A stretch of DNA of 64,000 nucleotides. Source: Tanytarsus gracilentus. Its lineage: Eukaryota; Arthropoda; Insecta; Diptera; Chironomidae. Positions 11,521 through 20,979 of this stretch are shown here, one piece after another. The stretch is from positions 558,001 to 622,000 of the forward strand of contig JAXRKN010000042.1 in NCBI GenBank assembly GCA_038502055.1, in the 5' to 3' direction. A program made the translations under genes and the position numbers. Positions within the stretch are counted from its first letter, which is position 1. The number at the start of each line of letters is the position of its first letter. The notes beneath the pieces were generated by a model that made no database searches, was not told the origin of the DNA, and saw nothing but the letters and a program-made list of their open reading frames with translations.

Positions 11521-14500
11521 ATGACGAGATGTACCGAGTGTGTTGATGACATAACGTCGGGAAATATTCGTCGGTGCATTGTATGTAAGCATCGAGCTCA
11601 TGAACAATGTGCTATAGACTCAAGAAGGATAAACGTAAACGATGCTTTTTATTGTTTTGATCACAGACATTTGTATGTCAGTGGTCGACGAGTGTTAAGG
11701 TCAAGAGGAAGTGCTGCTAAAGCCAATAGTAAGCACGGCTATGAAAATGATTCCGATAGTGAGATAGAAAATACAGATGAAAGTGTGTTTGAGGACACTC
11801 TCGATGCCATTACAAATCGCATTCATGGCGCTAGTTGGTGGGCTAGCTCAGAAAGCGATTTCTCTGAAGACGAGACAAATAATAATGAAAATCAGGTAAG
11901 AGAGTCAAACATCACAAATACGAGTGCCAGTGACAGTGAAGAAATTAATGATCCTCCTGTCCACATGCATTCAGTAAACATTAATAGAGAGAGTTCGAAC
12001 AGAAGCGCTAGAATCTCCGACAATACTCAGAGAGGTTCTAATGTTTCTAATGTTGTGGAGCAAAATTTGCCTAGACGTGAATGTTACTATCCTGACACTT
12101 GCTTGATTTGTGATGGGCGAGTTAAAGCGGGAGTAAACGAAGAGGTTTTTTGTATGAAGTGTCGTGGAGTCTTACATTGCGCATGCTCACACATTAACGT
12201 AAGTCCAAGAGCTGCCAATTTCACATGCTTCAATTGTGAAAGAAGAAAGAAAGAGACAATTCCATTGCAAAGAGATGCGGTTGCTGGACCCTCTCGAGGT
12301 AATTATTGGAAACAAAACCCTGTCGAGTCACAAAATTCTCGACGAAAGTCTTTGTCGTTTGCAATTGATGACCTTCCAAGATCCCCGTCCGTGCCAAAAC
12401 GTTCCTCAAATTTGGAAAGACGTTCCCCTTCACATGCTCAAAGCGTTAGGGAAGATCCTCCTTCAAGATCTCGTACTAGAGAGAGATCTGACGACCGTGT
12501 GGGTTATTCAGCTGGCTCAGCTAGAAATAGATCTATGTCAAGATCTCGACCAACCGAAAATGATTCAGATTGGGAGTGGTTTGTCAATAATAGACACGTT
12601 GTGCGGAATTTAAGGGTGAATCGAAATCAAAATGAAAATGATTTGTTGTTGGAGCTCTTACAACGACAAGATTTAAGAGAAAAAAGAATTGAGACGGCAA
12701 AATTACCAGTTGTCAAGTCTATTGGGCAAGACTGGTTAACGTTCTTTGATGCTTACCGTAAGACAAGAAAATATCACTCAGATTATTCGAATGTGGCCCG
12801 AATTCAGGAAGCAATCACTTGTAAAGATATTTTAAATATGGGTGGAGCTAACTTATTTTCTCCCACTGAATATCATCGAACCATCTTAGACATCAATGAT
12901 GATATTGGTTCCCCTTCCAAGCTCACTCTCCCTGCTTTAAAGGAATTGCTTAAATTAAAATCTCCTAAAGAAAATCGAGACTCTAAAATCTTAATTGAGT
13001 ATATCGTTGCAGTTAGAAATTTTGCCAATTTATTAGAATCTTTAGGTGACTATGCAAGTCAGCATAACCAACACACACTCGCTCTCATTACAGATATGCT
13101 TCCAAATGAGTTAAATTCTAAGTGGCATAAATTTTCCGTCTCACTCGAGAGTCGTTCGAGAAGGGCGGTGAGTGTGATGGATTTGAGAGATCATCTCAAT
13201 GAGATCCTGCCGAGCTTGGAGAGAATACAGCAAAGTAAAGAACTTCTAACTCTCAAATCCTTCTCTGATAAAAGAAATGAAAAAGTGGATTCTTCTCAGA
13301 ATACTAAGAGAGGGAGAAATTACAATACAGGAGGGAGTGAAAAGTTCGCATGGCAATTCAAGTGTTGGATTTGCAAGATGGACAATCACACATTGAGAGA
13401 TTGTTTCAAAGCTAAAGCTACGGATGGGAAAGATCTCATAGCCTTGGGAAAAGCTCTCAAAGTTTGCTTAGACTGTGGTAAAGAGAGATTTTCTGGACCT
13501 TGCTCCGCTAATAACAAACCACCTTTGTGCCCTAAATGTAAAGCGGGTAACCACTGGCTTACAGTTTGTCCGATAAGAAAAGGTCTAAAGAATAACAGAT
13601 CAAATGCTGGGTTTAACTCTGGCGTCAATAATACGCAAAATGACCTTGAGTATAAAAATCCTCTCAGACCCATTTCGCAAAGCAATAACCAAGAAAGTCA
13701 GTCCAATAATGTCCAAGAAATTCCTAGTCAGGCTACTGCTTCTACGTCAAGAGGCAGTCAGGGTGTTCGGAGAGATAACTCGGAGCGTCAAATCGATCCT
13801 AATCTCTATTTTAATCACGGTGTTTCTAATGGCAGTAATAACACATTCCATGCAAGATCGTATGTGCAAGGTAGTTTTTGCTCGGCTTCCATACTCAACA
13901 CTGTTGCACCCCCACTTAGGACAGCTGATAACTTACTTGCTGTCGTGGTGCTAAAAATCAATGGTTATCGGGAAGAGAGGGCATTTTTACTAGACAGTGG
14001 TAGCAACATAAGCTTGATAGATGATGAATTAGCTAATAGTTTACGTCTGGGAGGTTACCAACAATCTCTGACTGTACACTGGGCTGGCATCCAGCAAAGA
14101 ACTGATGAATGGTCTAGAATTATACAATTCAATGCAACAACATTGCTGCCTGATGCTAAAATGTACCCTTTATATTTTCATACTTTTTACAAACTTGGCA
14201 TTGCTAATCAGCAGTTTGTAGCAAATGAAATGAAAGCTCGCTACGAATATTTACGAGAAATGTCGTTGGTAGATTATGAATCAATCGTTGGCTTAATTGG
14301 CATGGATCAACCCTATATGTTCACGCAAGTAAAAAAATATATGCCTCTTAAAAATCCGCAATCACAGGGTATTTTCGGAGTTCGTTGTGTCTTGGGTGAT
14401 TACGTAATGGGTACAGTCAAGCCTCTCGAAATTATGTACAGAGCATTGCAAAAGGAACAGTTACCTTGCAATTCCACAAAAGATATTCCTCTTTACCTGC

Positions 14501-17500
14501 ATCAGACGGAATCGTCTGAATTATCCAGAATGGAAAATCTTCTATTGGGAGAAGATTATTACAAGCTAGATATTTATGACAGACAAGACGCTAATGATTT
14601 GCAGGCTCTAGAATTATTAGAGACCTATGTGAGAAAATCCGAGAATGGTATTAATTTTGAAGCTCCTCTCTTGTGGAAAGATAATGATGCTCAGCTTCCT
14701 ACTGAAAGTTCATTTCGAGTAGCGTACAGACGTTTAAAAATTATGTTACGACATGCAGCTACTAAAGGGAGAATTCCTGAGGTGGAAGAACAAATGAGGA
14801 GTTTGCTGTCCAAAGGGTATGCCTCTGAGGTGCCGCTTGCACTTTTACATCATCCCTCTAAAAAAGCATTTTACAATCCAATTTTCTTCATCTCCCCCCC
14901 TGAGAAGCGAATGAGAATGATTTGGGATGCAAAAGCAGAAGTTGAACCAGGAAAATCTTTAAACTCTTATCTTTTTGCTGGTCCAAATCTTTATAATGAA
15001 CTATTAAAAATATTGTTTCAGATGAGAGAAGGAAAATATCTCTTTAAGGGAGATTGTCGTGAAATGTTTCACCAAGTGGTGATACGAGAGGAGGACAGGG
15101 ATGCGTTGAGATTTTTATTTCAATTCCAAAATGAGCCAGTAAAAACTTTTCGCATGGACCGAATGGTTTTTGGTGTTGTTTGTTCTCCATCCACTTCCCA
15201 ATTTGTGATTCAAAAGATTGCCAAAGAATTTTTAATTTCTCATCCCGAAGCGGCAAAGACCATCTTCAACAATATTTATGTTGATGATTTAATAAAATCT
15301 TGTGACTCAATTGTAGAAGCGCAAGAACTCGTCTGTGACACATTCCAAATCTTGTCCTCTGGAGGCTTTGAGGTGGGAAAATGGAATGGAAATGATAAAA
15401 CATTGTTTGACTCTTTGAAGTGTTTATTGGCACAAAATGAATCGAAACACGAAAGTTTGTTTAGCGAAGAAGAGGAGGAGAAACTTCTCGGATATAGAGT
15501 GAATTTTTCGAAGGACAATATTTCAGTCAACTTGTCCATGCCAAAAATTAAAAAATTACTGGAAGCTCCGCTCAAACATCCCACAAAAAATGATGTGCTA
15601 AAGGTCACTATGTCATTTTATGATCCATTGGGACTATTTAATTTTTTTCATGCTAAACTCAAGTTGATTTATCATTGGGTTTGCGAGGAAAAGATTGACT
15701 GGGATGACAAGATTCCACCGCATTTGCTAAAATTTTGGGAAAAAGCCATTTCTTGGTTACAATGTTTGAAAAATGTTCACATCCCTAGATGTTATTGCAG
15801 TCTTACGAAACATAGCACAAGCAAGCAATTATGGATTTTCGCAGACGCAGGATTGGAAATGACTTGCTTTGTCATGTATGTTAGATTCTTAAATGAAAAA
15901 AGTGAGCAAGTAGACTACAGTCTCCTTTTTAGTAAGACATTTGTAGTTCCTTCAAAACAAAAGCGTAGCCCTCCTGAACTGGAACTTGATATTGTGGACA
16001 AAGTTGTCAAATTCATACCAAAAGTAATTCTTGGACATACGCTCGACTTCAGTGAAATTTTGTTGGTAACTGACTCTACATGTGTCTATGAGTGGCTTTC
16101 TCGTGGGGTAAAAAATCCTAGCGTTTATGTAAAAAATCGTTTAAAACGTATTCATGACGAAAAACTAGCACTTAATTTTCGATGGATTTCTACCGATTTG
16201 CAGCCAGCAGATTATGGTACAAAATGGTCATCAATGCCGGAAATTACATTCGAAAATAAGTGGTTCACACCTGAACTTTTTCGTTGTCCCGAGGATCGTT
16301 GGCCAAAATTAGAGCCACCGTGTTATAATGTCACAACTATACGAGTAGCTCATTCACGTATCCAAAATGACTATTTTGGATTATTTATGGACATCAATAG
16401 ATACAGTTCTTGGAATAAGGCTGTTGAAAAAGCCCGAAAGCTTTTATTAAGGTGGAAATTCCATTATGAATTGAAAAAAGCTAACAAGAATCTGGTAAAG
16501 CTTAATTGTGCTCTAAAAGATCAGAGCATTACACCTCAAAAATTTAATGTCGAGTGTAATAAGCTTAATGAAATTAAGCAGAGACTTTGCTTTGATTACA
16601 ATAATATTAACCATAAAAGAGAGGAGGTAGAATGGTGGTTCATTAAAGAAGCACAGAGGGAAATTTATGGAGAGGAGATAGAAAATCTAAAAGCGGGAAA
16701 GGAACTTCCTAAAAGAAGTAGTCTCTATAAAATTTTACCCAATTTGGATGATAAGCAAATACTTCGTGCTACCACAAGAATCATAAAAAATGACGAATAT
16801 GCGGAGAAATTTCCAAAGGATATTTTGTCTCCCATAATTCTCCCCAAAAACCATCAAGTGACTAGATTAATCATCATGCAAGCTCATGTAACAAATAGGC
16901 ATGTTCACAATGACTCGGTGGTAGTAGCATTACAGCAACGATTTTACATTCCAGGCATTCGATGGGTTGTCAGAAGTGTAATCAAAGAGTGTTGCAAATT
17001 CTGCAAAATACAAATGTGTAAACCCGTCATTCCACGTATGGGTGACTTACCGGCTTTGAGATTGGGGAGTTATCAGCCCCTGTTTACCAATACTATTGTC
17101 GATGTGTGTGGCCCCTATCTAGTGACTAACAATAGAAAGACAACGAAACGATGGCTTTTTGTGGCTTCTTGTCTTTCAACCAGAGCTGTTCATATTGAAG
17201 TGCTTTTTCACATGACTGCAGATTCCGCTGTCATTGCATTAATGAATTTGATTCACTTAAGAGGCAAACCTGACATTGTCTACAGTGACATGGGAAGTAA
17301 TTTCATTGGAGCATTCAATGAGATGAAGATTGAGCTCAATAAGAGAAATGAAAGACTCTTGGCACAAGGGATGGAACCCCTTAATATAGTCTGGGAATAT
17401 TCTCCAGCTAAAGCTTCTCACATGAATGGAGCTATTGAAAGGCTAATTGGACTTACTAAAAATGCAATGAAAAAGATAGAAAAAATGATGAACGAGAAAC

Positions 17501-18057
17501 TTTATCGTTTGGATGATGAAGGATTCAGAGGTTTAATTTGTGAGGTCATTGGAATTCTCAATAATCGACCTTTGTGCATGGTTCCTGTCGATGGAACAAC
17601 TAATTCTTTCTTGACTCCAAATCATTTTTTAATGATGAGACCTAACTTTTTGACTCGTCCCACCACAGTCAATCATAGGCTCATCACAAAGCATTGGACT
17701 GACATTCAAGCAATTGCTGACTGTCTGTGGAATCATTGGTTGAAAGCATATGTGCCGACAATCATGTTTCGTGAAAAATGGATCAAAAAAACATCTCCTT
17801 TAAGTGTTGGAGATTTAGTGATAACAGCTGATCCCACCATTACTAATTCATGGAGATTGGGAAAAGTGGTCGAGATTCAAACTGGGTCACAAGCTCAAGT
17901 TCGAAAAGTGGTGGTGATGCTAGGCAAAAATAATGTGGAAAAAAATCCGCTAACATCACCCAAAGACATTCTCAAAGCGTACAAGAAAGAAAAGCATTCT
18001 ATAGTGACACGTCCTTCTACCGCTGTCGCTGCTATTGATTTAAACGTACTCTCATAA
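11521..18057 (+). CDS. BEL/Pao Gag-Pol polyprotein
   Basis: The frame encodes 2178 residues: structural Gag plus the enzymes for reverse transcription and integration. The N terminus has two PHD-like fingers: C4, C7, C19, C22, H27, C30, C45, H48, and C194, C197, C211, C214, H219, C222, C236, C239. A BEL-type Gag region follows at about 390-560, then CCHC knuckles at 615-628 and 670-683. The protease has DSG at 825-827, the reverse transcriptase YVDD at 1253-1256, and RNase H acidic residues D1442 and D1518. The integrase has His/Cys ligands around 1789-1828 and a D1861, D1923, E1973 triad (spacings 61 and 49). The C terminus has a W-R-L-G-K-V motif like that of BEL/Pao proteins. All catalytic residues I can check are present, and the first ATG is used. 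Gag and Pol share one frame, so maturation must be proteolytic. Confidence 0.95.
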   Translation: MTRCTECVDDITSGNIRRCIVCKHRAHEQCAIDSRRINVNDAFYCFDHRHLYVSGRRVLRSRGSAAKANSKHGYENDSDSEIENTDESVFEDTLDAITNRIHGASWWASSESDFSEDETNNNENQVRESNITNTSASDSEEINDPPVHMHSVNINRESSNRSARISDNTQRGSNVSNVVEQNLPRRECYYPDTCLICDGRVKAGVNEEVFCMKCRGVLHCACSHINVSPRAANFTCFNCERRKKETIPLQRDAVAGPSRGNYWKQNPVESQNSRRKSLSFAIDDLPRSPSVPKRSSNLERRSPSHAQSVREDPPSRSRTRERSDDRVGYSAGSARNRSMSRSRPTENDSDWEWFVNNRHVVRNLRVNRNQNENDLLLELLQRQDLREKRIETAKLPVVKSIGQDWLTFFDAYRKTRKYHSDYSNVARIQEAITCKDILNMGGANLFSPTEYHRTILDINDDIGSPSKLTLPALKELLKLKSPKENRDSKILIEYIVAVRNFANLLESLGDYASQHNQHTLALITDMLPNELNSKWHKFSVSLESRSRRAVSVMDLRDHLNEILPSLERIQQSKELLTLKSFSDKRNEKVDSSQNTKRGRNYNTGGSEKFAWQFKCWICKMDNHTLRDCFKAKATDGKDLIALGKALKVCLDCGKERFSGPCSANNKPPLCPKCKAGNHWLTVCPIRKGLKNNRSNAGFNSGVNNTQNDLEYKNPLRPISQSNNQESQSNNVQEIPSQATASTSRGSQGVRRDNSERQIDPNLYFNHGVSNGSNNTFHARSYVQGSFCSASILNTVAPPLRTADNLLAVVVLKINGYREERAFLLDSGSNISLIDDELANSLRLGGYQQSLTVHWAGIQQRTDEWSRIIQFNATTLLPDAKMYPLYFHTFYKLGIANQQFVANEMKARYEYLREMSLVDYESIVGLIGMDQPYMFTQVKKYMPLKNPQSQGIFGVRCVLGDYVMGTVKPLEIMYRALQKEQLPCNSTKDIPLYLHQTESSELSRMENLLLGEDYYKLDIYDRQDANDLQALELLETYVRKSENGINFEAPLLWKDNDAQLPTESSFRVAYRRLKIMLRHAATKGRIPEVEEQMRSLLSKGYASEVPLALLHHPSKKAFYNPIFFISPPEKRMRMIWDAKAEVEPGKSLNSYLFAGPNLYNELLKILFQMREGKYLFKGDCREMFHQVVIREEDRDALRFLFQFQNEPVKTFRMDRMVFGVVCSPSTSQFVIQKIAKEFLISHPEAAKTIFNNIYVDDLIKSCDSIVEAQELVCDTFQILSSGGFEVGKWNGNDKTLFDSLKCLLAQNESKHESLFSEEEEEKLLGYRVNFSKDNISVNLSMPKIKKLLEAPLKHPTKNDVLKVTMSFYDPLGLFNFFHAKLKLIYHWVCEEKIDWDDKIPPHLLKFWEKAISWLQCLKNVHIPRCYCSLTKHSTSKQLWIFADAGLEMTCFVMYVRFLNEKSEQVDYSLLFSKTFVVPSKQKRSPPELELDIVDKVVKFIPKVILGHTLDFSEILLVTDSTCVYEWLSRGVKNPSVYVKNRLKRIHDEKLALNFRWISTDLQPADYGTKWSSMPEITFENKWFTPELFRCPEDRWPKLEPPCYNVTTIRVAHSRIQNDYFGLFMDINRYSSWNKAVEKARKLLLRWKFHYELKKANKNLVKLNCALKDQSITPQKFNVECNKLNEIKQRLCFDYNNINHKREEVEWWFIKEAQREIYGEEIENLKAGKELPKRSSLYKILPNLDDKQILRATTRIIKNDEYAEKFPKDILSPIILPKNHQVTRLIIMQAHVTNRHVHNDSVVVALQQRFYIPGIRWVVRSVIKECCKFCKIQMCKPVIPRMGDLPALRLGSYQPLFTNTIVDVCGPYLVTNNRKTTKRWLFVASCLSTRAVHIEVLFHMTADSAVIALMNLIHLRGKPDIVYSDMGSNFIGAFNEMKIELNKRNERLLAQGMEPLNIVWEYSPAKASHMNGAIERLIGLTKNAMKKIEKMMNEKLYRLDDEGFRGLICEVIGILNNRPLCMVPVDGTTNSFLTPNHFLMMRPNFLTRPTTVNHRLITKHWTDIQAIADCLWNHWLKAYVPTIMFREKWIKKTSPLSVGDLVITADPTITNSWRLGKVVEIQTGSQAQVRKVVVMLGKNNVEKNPLTSPKDILKAYKKEKHSIVTRPSTAVAAIDLNVLS

Positions 18058-18471
18058 AATTTAACACTTTGTTTCCGTCCTACATGACTGATTATTAAAA
18101 TCCAATTTTATATTTTTCCTTAATGTGTGATACCATAATTCATCATAAGAACAAAAACAAAAAAAAAATCTTTGATAAACCTATCAAGTCATTATGGATT
18201 TTCATAATGATATAAATTTACATTTGCTCTGGAAAGATAATCCTATTAAACGGCTAGCAACAGGATTTTTCGGAAAAGAGTTTCCATAAGTATTTTCATT
18301 TTTGCTAGAGTGAAAACTTAACATTCGCTCATGGATTAAATTCAAGATAAAATTTAGTCTTCATTGAGTGCCTCAATTTTCTTAAAAAACCAAAAAAAAA
18401 AAAATTATCATATTAATTTTTTTCATACACACACACACATAAAATCTAATTTAAATTGGTATATTTGTAGG
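18058..18471 (+). other. Spacer between Gag-Pol and third ORF
   Basis: No ATG-initiated frame of note. Near its end it has T-rich DNA, a short CA repeat (about 18,427-18,440) and the acceptor sequence TTTGTAG ending at 18,470, immediately before the ATG of the third ORF. Confidence 0.55.
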
Positions 18472-19593
18472 ATGATGTCAAAAGGAAATAAACAAAATCA
18501 GTTCTATGAAAACAAAGAACATAAACTAATTCTTTTGGATGGTGTCCCTGATGACATCAAGATCATAAATTTGACAAATTGGATTCTAACAACAACTGGA
18601 TTAGAAAAACATGGATTATGTCAGAATGACATACTTGCAATTACTAAAGGTGGATTTTCGTATCAAGAGCGCTCGGCTTCTTATTTTGTGCTCTTTCGAT
18701 TTGATGTATCAGCAGTTTTGATTCATAACTCTGTGTTTGATGAAAAAATAAGACTAAGATACTTCCTCAGCAATAATCAGAAGATCTTCGTATATACACC
18801 AAACTATAACTATTATAAGGCTATAATTTATAAGGCAAGCGAAATTCGTCCAAAGGATCAGCTTATTAATATTAAGATACGCTCCATCGAAGATATTGAT
18901 AAATGGTTAGCATTTATCGAAGAAATCATTTTGTTAAATGATATCAAAGCTAATGCTTCTAGCGACATCGGTTTAATTACAAAAAACAAAAAGACAAATG
19001 AAATTGTGGTCGGTATCAAGTCTCAAGATTTGTATGAAAATCTTTGGAAAGCTTTAAAACAGCAAAATTATGACTATCAAATGCTCCAATCTCAAAGCGT
19101 CGTCAGAAAGTTTTCTAGAAGACCTACAGCCGACACTGACAAAAATGGAGAGCCAATATATATGGTTCAGGATACCTCTTTAGATGACAAGTTTCTGTTT
19201 CCGCTTGTAGCTATAACCGATCGTTTAGGAGATAAAATTATGGTTAATTCTGTCGCTAAAACAAATAATCTAGAGTTAGATAATTTTACAGTCTGTGTTC
19301 AAGGAAATACAACACAAACAATAAAGAATGAAGCGTTGGACGATTCTGATGTTGAAATAATTGAACCTCCGAAGCAAAAAATCAAGATTGAAGATCCCAT
19401 ACCATCCACTTCGGCAAAGGTGTTAGTGAATGCTCTCAAAGTCAACGATGGAAAATCTCAAAAGGTCCCTGAAGGATTTCAGAAAGTCAAAATCTCAAAA
19501 GATACTCGAAAGATTCTTGGATTGTTGGCATCTGAAAAATACGAGCTTTTCGTCAGAAAGATTGAAGATGAATTTGAGGACATCCTTATGTAA
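18472..19593 (+). CDS. Accessory ORF of the BEL element, not an envelope
   Basis: The frame encodes 373 residues starting at the ATG one base after a splice acceptor (18,470). The open frame extends 36 codons upstream without any ATG, which supports this start. There is no signal peptide and no membrane segment, so it is not an Env. The N-terminal ~170 residues alternate hydrophobic strands and helices and look like a compact alpha/beta domain. The C-terminal third is charged and holds D-V-E-I-I-E at 293-298, like a SUMO-interaction motif, followed by I-K-I-E at 304-307, like a SUMO acceptor site. The stop is 24 bp before the 3' LTR. No family is recognised. A nuclear or regulatory role is inference only. 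Confidence 0.8.
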   Translation: MMSKGNKQNQFYENKEHKLILLDGVPDDIKIINLTNWILTTTGLEKHGLCQNDILAITKGGFSYQERSASYFVLFRFDVSAVLIHNSVFDEKIRLRYFLSNNQKIFVYTPNYNYYKAIIYKASEIRPKDQLINIKIRSIEDIDKWLAFIEEIILLNDIKANASSDIGLITKNKKTNEIVVGIKSQDLYENLWKALKQQNYDYQMLQSQSVVRKFSRRPTADTDKNGEPIYMVQDTSLDDKFLFPLVAITDRLGDKIMVNSVAKTNNLELDNFTVCVQGNTTQTIKNEALDDSDVEIIEPPKQKIKIEDPIPSTSAKVLVNALKVNDGKSQKVPEGFQKVKISKDTRKILGLLASEKYELFVRKIEDEFEDILM

Positions 19594-19617
19594 GATGGAT
19601 TTTCTTGTTGTCGGGAG

Positions 19618-20253
19618 TGTCGATTAAATCGTTTAGAATTAAAATAATCATACTATATGAATATATATATTTGAAGTTGTTAAAAGAAAAATCCACAAGA
19701 ATTAATTGAATAGTTTTAAAAATTTATAAAATGTCATTTAAGATTAAAGCAAATTCAGAATTATAAAAATTATAGTAAAAAAACTGTTATACAAAGTAAG
19801 TTGGAATCCCTGGGTCAGTCTCAGAAATTAAAAAGAAGACGATCACACGTTAAAAGTTAAAGAGATAAAAATTTGTTGAATTTACCAACAAGACATTATA
19901 ATTTAGTGAATTAAGTTAACAAAAATTGTTGCTAGACAGCACTACATTTAAAAAACCTAGAAAAACTTAAATAATCGCTTAAATATCCCATCGTAAAGTG
20001 AAAAAATAGATTGTAAAAATTAAGAAGAATAAAAAAAATCGTGAAACGTGACAAGTTTAATTGAAATATAAATCAAGAAATTGGTTTTCAATCGACACTT
20101 AATAAAGTTCCAGACCATCAGCATCCTTCAGTTACCTCTAAATTAATTCAACAGATGAAAATAAGAATTGTTTAGGTAAGTAACGTGTGGCTTTGAAAAT
20201 TAAGAAAGTTGAGACTGTTGAGACGAAGAAAAATTATTAACGCTTTAAGCGAC
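19618..20253 (+). repeat. 3' LTR of the BEL/Pao element
   Basis: 636 bp, collinear with the 5' LTR and apparently identical except for one A fewer in an A-run near 20,030. Its AATAAA at 20,101-20,106 is the predicted poly(A) signal of element transcripts. A short G-rich tract (GGGAG) just before it may be the remnant polypurine tract. Confidence 0.93.
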
Positions 20254-20259
20254 TAGAGG
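20254..20259. repeat. Target-site duplication, right copy
   Basis: TAGAGG directly after the 3' LTR, matching 10,676-10,681. Its intactness agrees with a recent insertion. Confidence 0.75.
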
Positions 20260-20968
20260 GAAATATGTGTGCGTTTGTGCGACGGTTGTTGAGAAGAATT
20301 CATTATCCTTAAAGCATAATATAACATGAAGCATTTATTTGGGCCACAAAATTGTGAGATAAAAAAATTAATCGGATAAAAATCAAATTTAACGGTTTTA
20401 AATTTTTGAATTTATTTTAAGAAATTTAAAAATTTCGTTTTAAAATAATTTTTTGGCCATCAAACTTTATTTTTCATCCCACTCAAGACGGTCGCAATTT
20501 CATTTTCGTACGAAATCATTCACTCTCGCAAATCCTCACGGGATGGACAAACATTTTTCTCGGACTCACAGAGCCTCGAAATTGTTTATTCTATGATTTC
20601 ATTTTTTGTTTATTTTCATCGCTTTTGGGTCCAATTGTGTGTGGCTGTTTTGCGCTTTTGTTGTATGCCCATGGTTAGCGAAAATAAAGGAACTTTGCTG
20701 AATAAATATGGGATATAATATACAAACATTTGAGCCTCATAATTTAATTTTTCTCGAGCATAAAAATATCAGAAGAAAATAAAAAAGGAAAAATGTTTTG
20801 GCCAACGGTCAACATGTAAAATGAAAATCTTCAATAAATAATACGAGCTATTTTATTTATTCAAACTGTTTGAAAAAAAAAATTAAAGAAGTCTAAGCAG
20901 TGGCAGCGTTTAAAATTTAACGATTTAAAAAAAGGAATTATACAAGAAATTTTGTAATTTAAATTTAA

Positions 20969-20979
20969 GGATTCGAACC
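20969..20979 (-). repeat. B-box-like motif copy (exact, minus)
   Basis: GGATTCGAACC in an AT-rich block. A diverged copy (GACTCGAACC) occurs at 21,728-21,737. Confidence 0.5.

Larger units (their letters stand above)
10682..20253 (+). mobile_element. Complete BEL/Pao LTR retrotransposon
   Basis: This 9.57-kb element has two direct LTRs, TAGAG(G) target duplications, a single Gag-Pol frame (11,521-18,057) and a third ORF (18,472-19,593). The domain order is Gag with zinc knuckles, then aspartic protease, reverse transcriptase, RNase H and integrase, with a C-terminal module like that of BEL/Pao proteins. The YVDD reverse transcriptase motif is present. I found no frameshift or premature stop. 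The two LTRs differ by one A in an A-run, so insertion was very recent and the copy may be active. It sits in otherwise gene-poor DNA. Confidence 0.93.

Noticed and set aside
11302..15608. Minus-strand and out-of-frame ORFs inside the BEL element
   Set aside because: Shadows of the Gag-Pol frame; no motifs and no independent start context.
18472..19593. Envelope gene in the BEL element
   Set aside because: No signal peptide, no membrane helix, no cysteine-rich ectodomain.
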